NCBI RefSeq assembly: GCF_021233055.1
Contig: NZ_CP089538.1
Coordinates: forward strand, 3,674,501 to 3,738,500
Source: Spirosoma oryzicola
GTDB taxonomy: Bacteria; Bacteroidota; Bacteroidia; Cytophagales; Spirosomataceae
Direction: 5' to 3'
DNA: 64,000 bases
Shown: one piece after another, positions 16,276 to 24,891 of the stretch
How the letters are laid out: each line of letters starts with the position of its first letter
Numbering within the stretch: position 1 is the first letter of the stretch
Made by a program: the position numbers and the translations under genes
Notes under the pieces: model-generated
The model's input: the letters and a program-made list of their open reading frames with translations, nothing else
What the model was told of the DNA's origin: nothing
Database searches by the model: none

Positions 16276-19200
16276 ATGTCTGATCAGGTTGACCAATTCG
16301 ATGACTACCAGGGACAATCCTGTCTACGTTCATCTAACCAAGGACTATTCAGTCCGGAACTATCTAATCCTGGCCGATCCGGTTCGGAACCATCCAGTCC
16401 AGGACTCTACCGTTCGGAATTCGAACACGATAACTGCGGCATTGGCTTTGTGGCCCACATTAAAGGCCGGAAGTCACACCAGATCGTGTCTGACGCTCTC
16501 CAGATGCTCCGGCGGATGGAACACCGGGGTGCTGTTGGCGCTGAAGCGAATTCGGGCGACGGAGCAGGTTTGTTGATTCAGATTCCACACGAGTTCTTCG
16601 TGGACGAAACCCGCAAACTTGGGGTTCATCTCCCACCAGCGCTTGAATACGGCGTCGGTATGGTTTATTTTCCGAAGGATGTCTGGCTCCGCGAAGAATG
16701 TCGGGCCATTCTGAACCGGAACATGAAGAAGCTGGGGCTGGAATTACTCTGTTACCGTGTGGTACCGGTCAACAACAGCGATTTGGGCAATGGTTCGCGC
16801 TCTGCCGAGCCGCAAATGGAACAGGTGTTTATTAAACGCCCATCCGATATTACAAACGCTGACGATTTTGAGCGGAAACTTTACATTCTTCGTAACTACA
16901 GTACGCGCATCATCAACGAGACTGTTGCCGGAGTCAATCACTTTTACTTTTCGTCGCTGTCCTGCCGTACGGTTACCTACAAAGGTCAGCTGACAACGCT
17001 TCAGCTAGAGCCTTACTTTCCGGATCTTCAGCAGGAAGAAGTTGTTTCCGCGTTGGGCGTTGTGCACTCCCGGTTCTCGACCAATACATTCCCATCCTGG
17101 AAACTGGCTCAGCCGTTCCGCTACATCGCTCACAACGGCGAGATCAACACGGTACGGGGTAACGTCAACTGGATGAAAGCCGCCGAAGGTCTGCTCGAAT
17201 CATCGAAGTTTACGAAAGACGAGATGGACATGCTGCTGCCCATCTGCGATCCGAAACAATCCGATTCGGCCAACCTCGACAATGCCATTGAGTTGCTGGT
17301 CATGAGCGGGCGGTCACTGCCGCACGTGATGATGATGCTCGTCCCCGAAGCCTGGGATGGCAATGAGCACATGGATCCCGTTCGGAAGGCGTTTTACGAA
17401 TTCCACGCGGCTTTGATCGAACCCTGGGACGGCCCGGCATCGATCTCGTTTACAGATGGACGCATTGTCGGCGCTACGCTCGACCGTAACGGATTGCGCC
17501 CTTCCCGGTTCTGGGTTACCAACGACGATGTCGTAATCATGGCATCGGAGGTGGGTGTACTCGACATCGACCCGGCCAAAGTGGTCTCGAAAGGTCGCTT
17601 ACAACCCGGCAAGATGTTCCTGGTTGATATGGAGCAGGGCCGCATTGTTTCCGACGAGGAAATCAAAGCAGAGATCTCTTCCCGCAAGCCGTACCAACAC
17701 TGGCTGGACGAAAACAAAATTCGCATCTCGGATCTGGAAGCGCCTATTCGGACGTACCAGAAATACGATCCTGCTAAATTATTGCGGATGCAACAGGCGT
17801 TCGGCTTCACGTCGGAAGATCTGCGCATGATTCTGGCCCCGATGGTCGAAACGGGCAAAGAAGCACTTGGTTCGATGGGTACCGACGTACCGCTGGCGAT
17901 TCTGTCGGAGCAGAGCCAGCACATGAGCCATTATTTCAAGCAGTTGTTCGCGCAGGTGACCAACCCGCCGATTGACTCGATCCGGGAACGGTCGATTATG
18001 TCGCTTATCTCATTTGTTGGTGCTACCTACAATTTGCTCAGCGAATCGCCGGAACATTGCCGTCAGGTCGAGTTGGATCAGCCGGTATTGACGATTCAAG
18101 AGTTCGACAAGCTGCGTTTCATTGACAAGCCGAAGTTCCAGGCCAAGACGTTGAACTGTCTCTTCACGGCTGATGGCAACGGTAAGTCGCTGGAACGCGC
18201 CCTTGACCGGATTTGCCGCTACGCCGAAGACGCTATTCAGGACGGTTATTCGATTCTGGTCTTGTCTGACCGGGCTATCGATTCAAGCCACGCTCCGATT
18301 CCGTCATTGCTTTCAACGTCGGCCATTCACCACCACCTGATTCGTCAGGGTCTGCGGGGTAAAGTAGGCATTGTTGTCGAAGCGGGCGACGTTTGGGAAA
18401 CTCACCACGTAGCAACGCTGATTGGCTACGGCGCGTCGGGCGTGAACCCGTACATGGCGTTCGAGACAATTGCCAACATGAAAGAAAAAGGCTTGTTGCA
18501 GGTTGATTACGACCTCGATAAGCTTTACAAAAATTACATCAAAGCGGTCAACGGCGAATTGCTCAAAATCTTCTCGAAGATGGGTATTTCAACGTTGCAA
18601 TCGTACCAGGGGGCCATGATTTTTGAGTGCCTTGGTTTGAATCAGGATGTTGTCAGCCGCTATTTTACGGGTACCGTTTCGCGGATCGGCGGTATGGGCC
18701 TGGACGAGATTTCTCGCGAAATTCTGGTTCGCCACTGCCTGGCGTTCCCCGACAAACCAGTAGCGGCTCCTCGCCTGGAAGTTGGTGGAATCTACCAGTG
18801 GAAGCAACGGGGCGAAAAGCACATTTTCAACCCTGATACGATCCACCTATTACAACAGTCGACGCAGAAGAACGATTACTCGCTCTTCAAGAAATATTCA
18901 AAGCTCATCAACGATCAGACGCAGAAAGCAATCACGCTGCGTGGTCTGTTGAAGTTCAAGAAGGGATCGGCCGTTCCCCTCGACGAAGTTGAGCCGATTG
19001 AAAGCATTTTCAAACGGTTCGCTACGGGTGCCATGTCGTTTGGCTCGATTTCGTGGGAAGCGCACACAACGTTGGCGATTGCCATGAACCGGATCGGCGG
19101 CAAAAGCAACTCGGGCGAAGGTGGTGAAGACGAACTCCGCTACAAGCCACTGGCAAACGGCGATAGCATGAACTCGGCTATCAAACAGGTTGCTTCGGGC

Positions 19201-20949
19201 CGGTTTGGCGTAACAAGTTACTATCTGACGAATGCCCAGGAGTTACAGATCAAGATGGCGCAGGGTGCTAAGCCCGGCGAAGGTGGTCAGTTGCCCGGCT
19301 TCAAAGTAGACGACTGGATTGGCCGTACACGCCACTCGACGCCCGGCGTAGGTCTGATTTCGCCCCCACCGCACCACGATATTTATTCGATTGAGGATCT
19401 GGCGCAGTTGATTTCTGATCTTAAAAACGCCAACCGGGCCGCTCGGATCAGCGTTAAACTGGTGTCGGAAGCGGGTGTTGGTACGATTGCCGCCGGAGTA
19501 GCTAAAGCCCACGCCGATCATATTCTGGTTTCGGGGCACGATGGCGGTACGGGTGCTTCTCCCCTGTCGTCGATTCGCCACGCAGGTCTTCCCTGGGAGC
19601 TCGGTTTAGCTGAAGCACACCAGACTCTGGTTCGTAACAAGCTGCGGGGCCGGGTAACGGTACAGACCGATGGGCAGATGCGTACCGGTCGCGATCTGGC
19701 CGTAGCGGCTCTGCTCGGTGCCGAAGAGTTTGGCGTAGCCACAGCGGCTCTGGTAGCTACGGGCTGCATCATGATGCGGAAATGCCACCTCAACACTTGT
19801 CCGGTGGGCGTTGCAACGCAGAATAAAGAGCTTCGTGCCTTATTTACAGGCAAGCCTGAACATGTCGTTAACATGTTTACGTTCCTGGCAATGGAACTTC
19901 GCGAGATCATGGCTGAATTAGGCTTCCGTACTGTCAACGAAATGGTCGGTCAGGCACAAATGCTTGAACTCCGTGACGATTTACCGCACTGGAAATTCAA
20001 AAACATCAACCTCGATGCACTGCTGTACAAAGAGCCAACCAACCTGGATGTGGCACTCTACAAGCAGGAAGAACAAAACCACTACCTGGACGACGTTCTT
20101 GACCGCAAGTTTATCAAGGCCGCCAAGCCAGCATTAGAATCAGCAGAATCGGTTTATGCCGAGTTTACGGTGCAAAATATTGACCGTAGCATCGGTACTA
20201 TGCTCTCGAACGAAATCTCGAAGAAGTACGGCGGACCGGGTCTCCCCGAAAGCACGATCCACGCCAAACTGCGGGGTACGGCCGGTCAGAGCTTTGGCGC
20301 ATTTGCCACGAGCGGTATCAAACTTGAACTGGAAGGCGATGCGAATGACTACTTCGGGAAAGGTTTGTGTGGAGCGCAACTGATTGTTTATCCAGACCGG
20401 ACCGCTCAGTTCAAACCCGAAGAAAACAGCATCGTCGGTAACGTGTCGTTCTACGGCGCTACTTCAGGTGAAGCGTTTATCCGGGGTATGGCGGGCGAAC
20501 GGTTCTGTGTTCGTAACTCGGGTGCCAAGGTAGTTGTCGAAGGCGTGGGTGACCACGGTCTGGAATACATGACGGGAGGACTGGTCATCATTCTCGGTCA
20601 AACGGGGCGCAACTTTGCCGCTGGTATGTCGGGTGGTGTGGCTTACGTCTACGATCAGGATGGTACGTTTGCCTCGAAGGTCAACCCTGAAATGGTTAGT
20701 CTGGAAAGTCTAACAGACGAGGATCAGGGTATTCTGCGGGAGTATATCGACAAGCACTTTCAATACACGACCAGTAATGTAGCGTTAGCGCTCATTCAGG
20801 ACTGGGGGCAGCAGGTTAGCCGGTTTGTGAAAGTCATGCCAAGCGACTTCCGCAACGCACTGGCGGGTCGGGGTATCTCACTGGCCGAGCAGATTCGGGA
20901 TAAAAATGTAGTTTATCAAGACATTGTTGTGGATGTGACGCAGGGATAA
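16276..20949 (+). CDS. gltB: Glutamate synthase (NADPH) large subunit
   Basis: 1557 residues. It makes glutamate from glutamine and 2-oxoglutarate with electrons passed from GltD. The class-II glutaminase nucleophile is Cys54 in FEHDNCGIGFVAHIKG, exposed after removal of a 53-residue propeptide. The GATase domain covers about 54-450 (RYIAHNGEINTVRGN). The FMN synthase domain follows (GGKSNSGEGGED, GAKPGEGGQLPG, LVSGHDGGTGASPLSS). The 3Fe-4S cysteines are Cys1164, Cys1170 and Cys1175 in CIMMRKCHLNTCPVG. The C-terminus is the GXGXG beta-helix. The propeptide is odd: it is made of 10-residue degenerate repeats rich in Ser, Pro and Gly. gltD begins 12 bp downstream, so they form an operon. Confidence 0.97.
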   Translation: MSDQVDQFDDYQGQSCLRSSNQGLFSPELSNPGRSGSEPSSPGLYRSEFEHDNCGIGFVAHIKGRKSHQIVSDALQMLRRMEHRGAVGAEANSGDGAGLLIQIPHEFFVDETRKLGVHLPPALEYGVGMVYFPKDVWLREECRAILNRNMKKLGLELLCYRVVPVNNSDLGNGSRSAEPQMEQVFIKRPSDITNADDFERKLYILRNYSTRIINETVAGVNHFYFSSLSCRTVTYKGQLTTLQLEPYFPDLQQEEVVSALGVVHSRFSTNTFPSWKLAQPFRYIAHNGEINTVRGNVNWMKAAEGLLESSKFTKDEMDMLLPICDPKQSDSANLDNAIELLVMSGRSLPHVMMMLVPEAWDGNEHMDPVRKAFYEFHAALIEPWDGPASISFTDGRIVGATLDRNGLRPSRFWVTNDDVVIMASEVGVLDIDPAKVVSKGRLQPGKMFLVDMEQGRIVSDEEIKAEISSRKPYQHWLDENKIRISDLEAPIRTYQKYDPAKLLRMQQAFGFTSEDLRMILAPMVETGKEALGSMGTDVPLAILSEQSQHMSHYFKQLFAQVTNPPIDSIRERSIMSLISFVGATYNLLSESPEHCRQVELDQPVLTIQEFDKLRFIDKPKFQAKTLNCLFTADGNGKSLERALDRICRYAEDAIQDGYSILVLSDRAIDSSHAPIPSLLSTSAIHHHLIRQGLRGKVGIVVEAGDVWETHHVATLIGYGASGVNPYMAFETIANMKEKGLLQVDYDLDKLYKNYIKAVNGELLKIFSKMGISTLQSYQGAMIFECLGLNQDVVSRYFTGTVSRIGGMGLDEISREILVRHCLAFPDKPVAAPRLEVGGIYQWKQRGEKHIFNPDTIHLLQQSTQKNDYSLFKKYSKLINDQTQKAITLRGLLKFKKGSAVPLDEVEPIESIFKRFATGAMSFGSISWEAHTTLAIAMNRIGGKSNSGEGGEDELRYKPLANGDSMNSAIKQVASGRFGVTSYYLTNAQELQIKMAQGAKPGEGGQLPGFKVDDWIGRTRHSTPGVGLISPPPHHDIYSIEDLAQLISDLKNANRAARISVKLVSEAGVGTIAAGVAKAHADHILVSGHDGGTGASPLSSIRHAGLPWELGLAEAHQTLVRNKLRGRVTVQTDGQMRTGRDLAVAALLGAEEFGVATAALVATGCIMMRKCHLNTCPVGVATQNKELRALFTGKPEHVVNMFTFLAMELREIMAELGFRTVNEMVGQAQMLELRDDLPHWKFKNINLDALLYKEPTNLDVALYKQEEQNHYLDDVLDRKFIKAAKPALESAESVYAEFTVQNIDRSIGTMLSNEISKKYGGPGLPESTIHAKLRGTAGQSFGAFATSGIKLELEGDANDYFGKGLCGAQLIVYPDRTAQFKPEENSIVGNVSFYGATSGEAFIRGMAGERFCVRNSGAKVVVEGVGDHGLEYMTGGLVIILGQTGRNFAAGMSGGVAYVYDQDGTFASKVNPEMVSLESLTDEDQGILREYIDKHFQYTTSNVALALIQDWGQQVSRFVKVMPSDFRNALAGRGISLAEQIRDKNVVYQDIVVDVTQG

Positions 20950-20961
20950 CTGCGAAGTACT

Positions 20962-22452
20962 ATGGGAAAACCTACCGGATTTTTAGAATTCGCCCGTGAA
21001 TTGCCTAAAAAGCGCGAGCCGCAGCAGCGTATTCACGACTATAAGGAAATTGAAATGCCGTTTTCGGAGCAGGACTCTCAACGGCAGGCAGCCCGCTGCA
21101 TGGACTGCGGTACCCCATTTTGCCACAGCGGCTGTCCGCTGGGCAATATCATACCGGAGTTTAACGATGCCGTGTATGAGCAGAACTGGGCTTATGCGTA
21201 CGAGATTCTGAGCACGACGAATAACTTTCCTGAATTTACGGGTCGTATCTGTCCTGCTCCCTGCGAAGCTTCGTGCGTATTGGGTATTAACAAGCCGCCC
21301 GTTGCCATCGAGTTTATCGAAAAATCAATTGCTGAAGTGGCTTTCGAGCGTGGTTATATCACACCCAAACCACCGAAGGTTCGGACCGGGAAACAGATCG
21401 CGGTTGTTGGATCGGGTCCGGCGGGTTTGGCCGCTGCGGCTCAGCTCAACAAAGCAGGTCACACCGTAACGGTATTCGAGCGCGCCGACCAGATCGGTGG
21501 TCTATTGCGCTATGGTATTCCTGATTTCAAACTAGAGAAATGGACTATCGACCGTCGTTTGGCGGTCATGGAAGCCGAAGGTATCACGTTCAAAACCGGC
21601 GTTGACGTTGGCGTCGATGTGAAAGCGCAGGATTTGATGGATCAGTTCGATCTGGTTATGCTGACTGGCGGTTCAACCGTTCCGCGCGATCTACCTATTC
21701 CGGGCCGTGATCTGAAAGGCGTTTATCCAGCAATGGAATTCCTTAGCCAGCAAAACAAGCGTAACGCCAGCCTACCTGTACAAGTCGACCACCGGGGCGT
21801 TCCTTATGCCGATGGCGAACTGTTGGCAACGGATAAAAACGTCGTTGTTATTGGTGGTGGCGACACAGGTTCTGACTGTGTGGGTACATCTAACCGCCAC
21901 GGAGCAGCCAGCATTACTCAAATCGAGTTAATGCCTATGCCACCGAAAGAGCGCGCTACCAGCACACCCTGGCCCAACTGGCCAATGATGCTTCGCACCA
22001 GCACTTCGCACGAGGAAGGTTGCGAACGCTACTGGTCGATTAACACAAAGGCGTTCATCGGTGATGAAAACGGCAATCTGAAAGCTTTACGTCTGGTCGA
22101 TCTGGAATGGAAAAACGAAAACGGACGGATGCAGATGGTTGAACAGCCCGGCTCTGAGCGTGACATCCCCTGCGAGTTGGCTTTGCTGGCGGCTGGTTTC
22201 CTGCATCCCCAGCACAACGGTTTGCTGGACGATCTGGGTGTTGAATACGATGAGCGGGGTAACGTAAAAGCAACCAATTATCAGACGACGACCAATCCGA
22301 GAGTGTTCACAGCGGGCGATATGCGCCGGGGTCAGTCGCTGGTCGTATGGGCTATTTCTGAAGGACGGGAAGCCGCTCGCGCTGCTGACTGTTACCTGAT
22401 GGGCGAAACCCTGTTGGAAGGCAAAACCGTTTCTCTGTTGGCCGAAGTATAA
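20962..22452 (+). CDS. gltD: Glutamate synthase (NADPH) small subunit
   Basis: 496 residues, typical length. It takes electrons from NADPH through FAD and iron-sulfur centres and passes them to GltB. The N-terminal cysteine sets CMDCGTPFCHSGCPLGNIIP (about 47-66) and CPAPCEASC (96-104) bind 4Fe-4S clusters. FAD-binding VVGSGPAGLAAAAQL (149-163) and NADPH-binding VVIGGGDTGSDC follow, then VFTAGDMRRGQSLVVWAI near the end. The 12-bp gap to gltB and shared terminator place both on one mRNA. Confidence 0.97.
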   Translation: MGKPTGFLEFARELPKKREPQQRIHDYKEIEMPFSEQDSQRQAARCMDCGTPFCHSGCPLGNIIPEFNDAVYEQNWAYAYEILSTTNNFPEFTGRICPAPCEASCVLGINKPPVAIEFIEKSIAEVAFERGYITPKPPKVRTGKQIAVVGSGPAGLAAAAQLNKAGHTVTVFERADQIGGLLRYGIPDFKLEKWTIDRRLAVMEAEGITFKTGVDVGVDVKAQDLMDQFDLVMLTGGSTVPRDLPIPGRDLKGVYPAMEFLSQQNKRNASLPVQVDHRGVPYADGELLATDKNVVVIGGGDTGSDCVGTSNRHGAASITQIELMPMPPKERATSTPWPNWPMMLRTSTSHEEGCERYWSINTKAFIGDENGNLKALRLVDLEWKNENGRMQMVEQPGSERDIPCELALLAAGFLHPQHNGLLDDLGVEYDERGNVKATNYQTTTNPRVFTAGDMRRGQSLVVWAISEGREAARAADCYLMGETLLEGKTVSLLAEV

Positions 22453-22474
22453 AATACGAGAAAAGTCCTACAAG

Positions 22475-22504
22475 AAAGGCCCCTGGTTTCGATCAGGGGC
22501 CTTT
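22475..22504. terminator. Terminator of gltBD
   Basis: The stem AAAGGCCCCTG (22475-22485) / CAGGGGCCTTT (22494-22504) is followed by a T-rich stretch. It lies between gltD and the converging RidA-like gene and may serve both. Confidence 0.85.
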
Positions 22505-22509
22505 CGTTT

Positions 22510-22956
22510 TTATTTCTCAGCAATTACTTCAACCTCGACCAAGACCTCGTCACGGGCAATTTTGGGTATGCTTTTAATCTCGGCAATGCTTGGCGCTCCC
22601 TGCGTGAAGAACGTAGCGCCAACGCTATTGACCTGCTGTGATACAGCCGAATTGACCTGCGTGGTCGTTCCTTTGACGTGGTAGGTTACCTGTTTCACGT
22701 CACGCAACGTTAACCCAACGGTTCCTAAAGCAGTCTTGATGTTTTCGAAAACCTGCTGCGTCTGCGTGGTCAGATCGCCGGGACCAACCAGCTCGCCATT
22801 GGCGTTAAAAGGACGCTGGTTACTGACGTATACTTGCCTTCCCGACACGCCTGTTTCTACTTTGTACAGATAGCCGGTAGGCTGTTTGGGCTCGGTTTGC
22901 GCCTGCACGAAGGTGGCTGTAAGTGCGCAAAACAGAATTGCTAGACAGTGTTTCAT
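22510..22956 (-). CDS. Exported RidA/YjgF-like protein
   Basis: 148 residues from the chosen start. The first 19 residues (MKHCLAILFCALTATFVQA) form a signal peptide, which is unusual because RidA imine deaminases work in the cytoplasm. The YjgF fold is evident: YVSNQRPFNANGELVGPGDL, TQQVFENIKTALGTVGLTLRDV, VEVEVIAEK. In RidA a conserved Arg lies in a PARxxV motif. Here the aligned stretch reads GAPSIAEI, with Pro122 in the Arg place, so classic RidA activity is unlikely. It may bind a small molecule or form trimers in the periplasm. A longer reading frame to 23001 would hide the signal peptide and overlap the next gene. Confidence 0.8.
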   Translation of the reverse strand: MKHCLAILFCALTATFVQAQTEPKQPTGYLYKVETGVSGRQVYVSNQRPFNANGELVGPGDLTTQTQQVFENIKTALGTVGLTLRDVKQVTYHVKGTTTQVNSAVSQQVNSVGATFFTQGAPSIAEIKSIPKIARDEVLVEVEVIAEK

Positions 22957-22972
22957 CAAGGTATAGTTGGTT

Positions 22973-23683
22973 TTAAAGCATAACAGGTTCTTCCTTTTCA
23001 TCGAAGAAAAGGTAATTCAAAAAATCGATGTACGGCTTGATGATACGGCAACCGCGTACAACTTCTTCCGCAAAATTGGCTTTCATTACTTCCTTATCGG
23101 TGTACCGATGGACGAAAAACAACTCTTTACGGCGTAGTAAGTCGATTTCGGGGTGATCAGCCGAATAACCCTTGGGCATCACTTTCAACACTTCGCCGTG
23201 TATTTCCGGGAAGTAAGCTTTGAACTCGTCGGCTTCGATAATCTGCTTCAGTTCGTCAACATTATAATCGACCTCCTGACGAAATTTAGCCAGATTAGCT
23301 GGTGTCGGCTGCCACATACCTGCTCCTAGAAATGACTGGTTACCTGGCTGAATTTGTACATAATAATCGATTCGGCCTGAGTGCCGACCACCGGGACCAA
23401 TGGCAAACGCCATGTTGGATTTGTACGGTGCTTTATCTTTAGAGAAGCGAATGTCGCGGTTGATCCGAAAAATGCAATCCTTAACGGCGGTGTTAGCCAA
23501 GGGCTCAAACGAGCTTAAATCCGTCAGCACCTGCTGTACAACCCCGCACAGTTCATTTTTAGCTGCATCGTAGCGAGCGCGGTTTGTCTGAAACCATTCG
23601 CGATTATTGTTTTGAACGAGATCGCGCAGAAAGTCAAAGGTCGGTTTGGTAATGACCGCATTTGAAGATGATTTTGTTGCCAT
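22973..23683 (-). CDS. DUF2461 protein
   Basis: 236 residues of a widespread family without known function. Segments characteristic of the family are present: FLRDLVQNNNREWFQTNRARYDAA near the N-terminus, FRINRDIRFSKDKAPYKSNM, GAGMWQPTPANLAKFRQEVDYN, LKVMPKGYSADHPEIDLLRRK and VHRYTDKEV. No signal peptide or membrane helix from this start. ATG at 23683 is preferred because it gives MATKSSSN; an earlier ATG at 23719 adds a hydrophobic stretch not seen in the family. The gene ends 16 bp before the RidA-like start on the same strand, so they may be co-transcribed. Confidence 0.88.
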   Translation of the reverse strand: MATKSSSNAVITKPTFDFLRDLVQNNNREWFQTNRARYDAAKNELCGVVQQVLTDLSSFEPLANTAVKDCIFRINRDIRFSKDKAPYKSNMAFAIGPGGRHSGRIDYYVQIQPGNQSFLGAGMWQPTPANLAKFRQEVDYNVDELKQIIEADEFKAYFPEIHGEVLKVMPKGYSADHPEIDLLRRKELFFVHRYTDKEVMKANFAEEVVRGCRIIKPYIDFLNYLFFDEKEEPVML

Positions 23684-23983
23684 AACTAACCAAAGATAAA
23701 CAATTGTAGGCAACATCAATGAATAGACAGTACGGTTTCCGGCGAAAATTTATAACGCGACACCGTACAAAAATGATCGTTACTCAATCCGAGAAGGTTA
23801 CTTTTTGTTTCGATTAATGTACACTCTACACGCTTACAGCACCAGAACGACAGGCGCTTCTAGGCAACTTGGTATGCGTTGCTTCATCCTACCTAATACA
23901 GTGAATAATAGATTGATAATCAGCTTGACTACCAGCGATGATTCCCGTAAATTCGGTTAGTTCTCACTAAACCGCTTACGACA

Positions 23984-24418
23984 ATGAATCTGTTACATCG
24001 CATCGAGCACTGGGGCGACACGCATCACCCCGCCTGGACAGACGCCCTTCGTATTATGCTGGGTATTGTTCTGGTTCTGAAAGGAATCAGTTTCATTAGT
24101 GACACTACGTATCTGACGCAACTGGTTGGTGGTCTGCACTTCGATTTATGGTCTGTGATGGCCGTACATTACGTCGCGTTCGCGCATTTGATGGGCGGAT
24201 TCCTGATACTAGTCGGCTGTATGACCCGATTGATGGTACTGTTTCAGTTGCCCATTCTGATTGGTGCTGTCTTTTTCGTCAACATCAGCCGGGGCTTTTC
24301 GACATTAAATTCTGAACTCTGGCTTTCGCTGATTGTCCTGACGCTCTTGCTGTTATTTCTGGTTATCGGTTCAGGTCGGTTTTCGGTCGATGAGTATCTG
24401 AAACAAAATGCCCGCTGA
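23984..24418 (+). CDS. DoxX family membrane protein
   Basis: 144 residues with four membrane helices (about 22-40, 56-78, 84-105, 112-130), a DoxX/SURF4-like small integral membrane protein. WTDALRIMLGIVLVLKGISF at 18-37 matches the family's first helix. Function in DoxX relatives ranges from thiosulfate:quinone chemistry to unknown. Nothing here assigns a substrate. The 300 bp before it hold no other gene. Two tiny Lys/Gly-rich genes follow at once on the same strand, suggesting a three-gene unit ending at the terminator at 24855. Confidence 0.85.
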   Translation: MNLLHRIEHWGDTHHPAWTDALRIMLGIVLVLKGISFISDTTYLTQLVGGLHFDLWSVMAVHYVAFAHLMGGFLILVGCMTRLMVLFQLPILIGAVFFVNISRGFSTLNSELWLSLIVLTLLLLFLVIGSGRFSVDEYLKQNAR

Positions 24419-24452
24419 CCAGTTAAACTCCCATTACTCAACTAACAATGTT

Positions 24453-24650
24453 ATGGCAGACAAGACCCTCGAAAAAGTCGAAGAGGAATACAAAGATCAG
24501 CGAATCACTGGTAACCAAGATAACGGTACCGCACATGGTTCGAAAGGCAATGGCCGGAGTTCAACATCGCACAAGAGCGCGAAGCATTCTAAAGGAGGAA
24601 GCAGCGCAGGACATGCTAGTGGCGGTAGCAAAGGCGGGCACAGCAACTAG
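24453..24650 (+). CDS. Small hydrophilic Ser/Gly/Lys-rich protein
   Basis: 65 residues from the ATG giving MADKTLEKVEEEYKDQ. A short helical, charged N-terminus leads into a disordered tail of Ser, Gly, His and Lys with SKGG repeats (ending GGSKGGHSN). This composition recalls bacterial KGG-type stress proteins, but similarity is compositional only. No membrane segment or cysteine. An upstream in-frame ATG at 24408 overlaps the DoxX gene and is less likely. It lies 34 bp after the DoxX gene and 20 bp before another small charged gene. Confidence 0.55.
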   Translation: MADKTLEKVEEEYKDQRITGNQDNGTAHGSKGNGRSSTSHKSAKHSKGGSSAGHASGGSKGGHSN

Positions 24651-24670
24651 ACAGCAAAATCGTTTCTGCT

Positions 24671-24853
24671 ATGACCCTGTTCGTTAAATACTACTCTCCG
24701 CAGAGTGGCGGTGGCAATAGCCACAAGAATCAAAAGGAAGAAGGCAAAGCGGGGAAATATGGCAGCCATCAGCGCTCAACCAAAAAGACGACGGAGAAAA
24801 ACGATCCCGACAAAGTTGAGCAGACGAAAAGCAACGCGAATAGTGTCGATTAA
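24671..24853 (+). CDS. Small Lys/Ser/Gly-rich protein
   Basis: 60 residues with no known domain. MTLFVKYYSPQSGGG is followed by a highly charged disordered tail (KNQKEEGKAGKYGSH, STKKTTEKNDPDK). It resembles the preceding small protein in composition and lies 20 bp after it, directly before a strong terminator, which argues for a real last gene in the unit. Function unknown; nucleic-acid or polyanion binding is possible from charge alone. Confidence 0.5.
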   Translation: MTLFVKYYSPQSGGGNSHKNQKEEGKAGKYGSHQRSTKKTTEKNDPDKVEQTKSNANSVD

Positions 24854-24854
24854 T

Positions 24855-24891
24855 AACAAAGAAGGCCCGTCATGGACGGGCCTTCTTTGTT
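24855..24891. terminator. Bidirectional terminator, 17-bp perfect stem
   Basis: AACAAAGAAGGCCCGTC (24855-24871) pairs exactly with 24875-24891 around a 3-nt loop. The right arm overlaps the stop codon of the converging photoproduct-lyase-like gene. U-tails arise in both directions. Confidence 0.88.
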
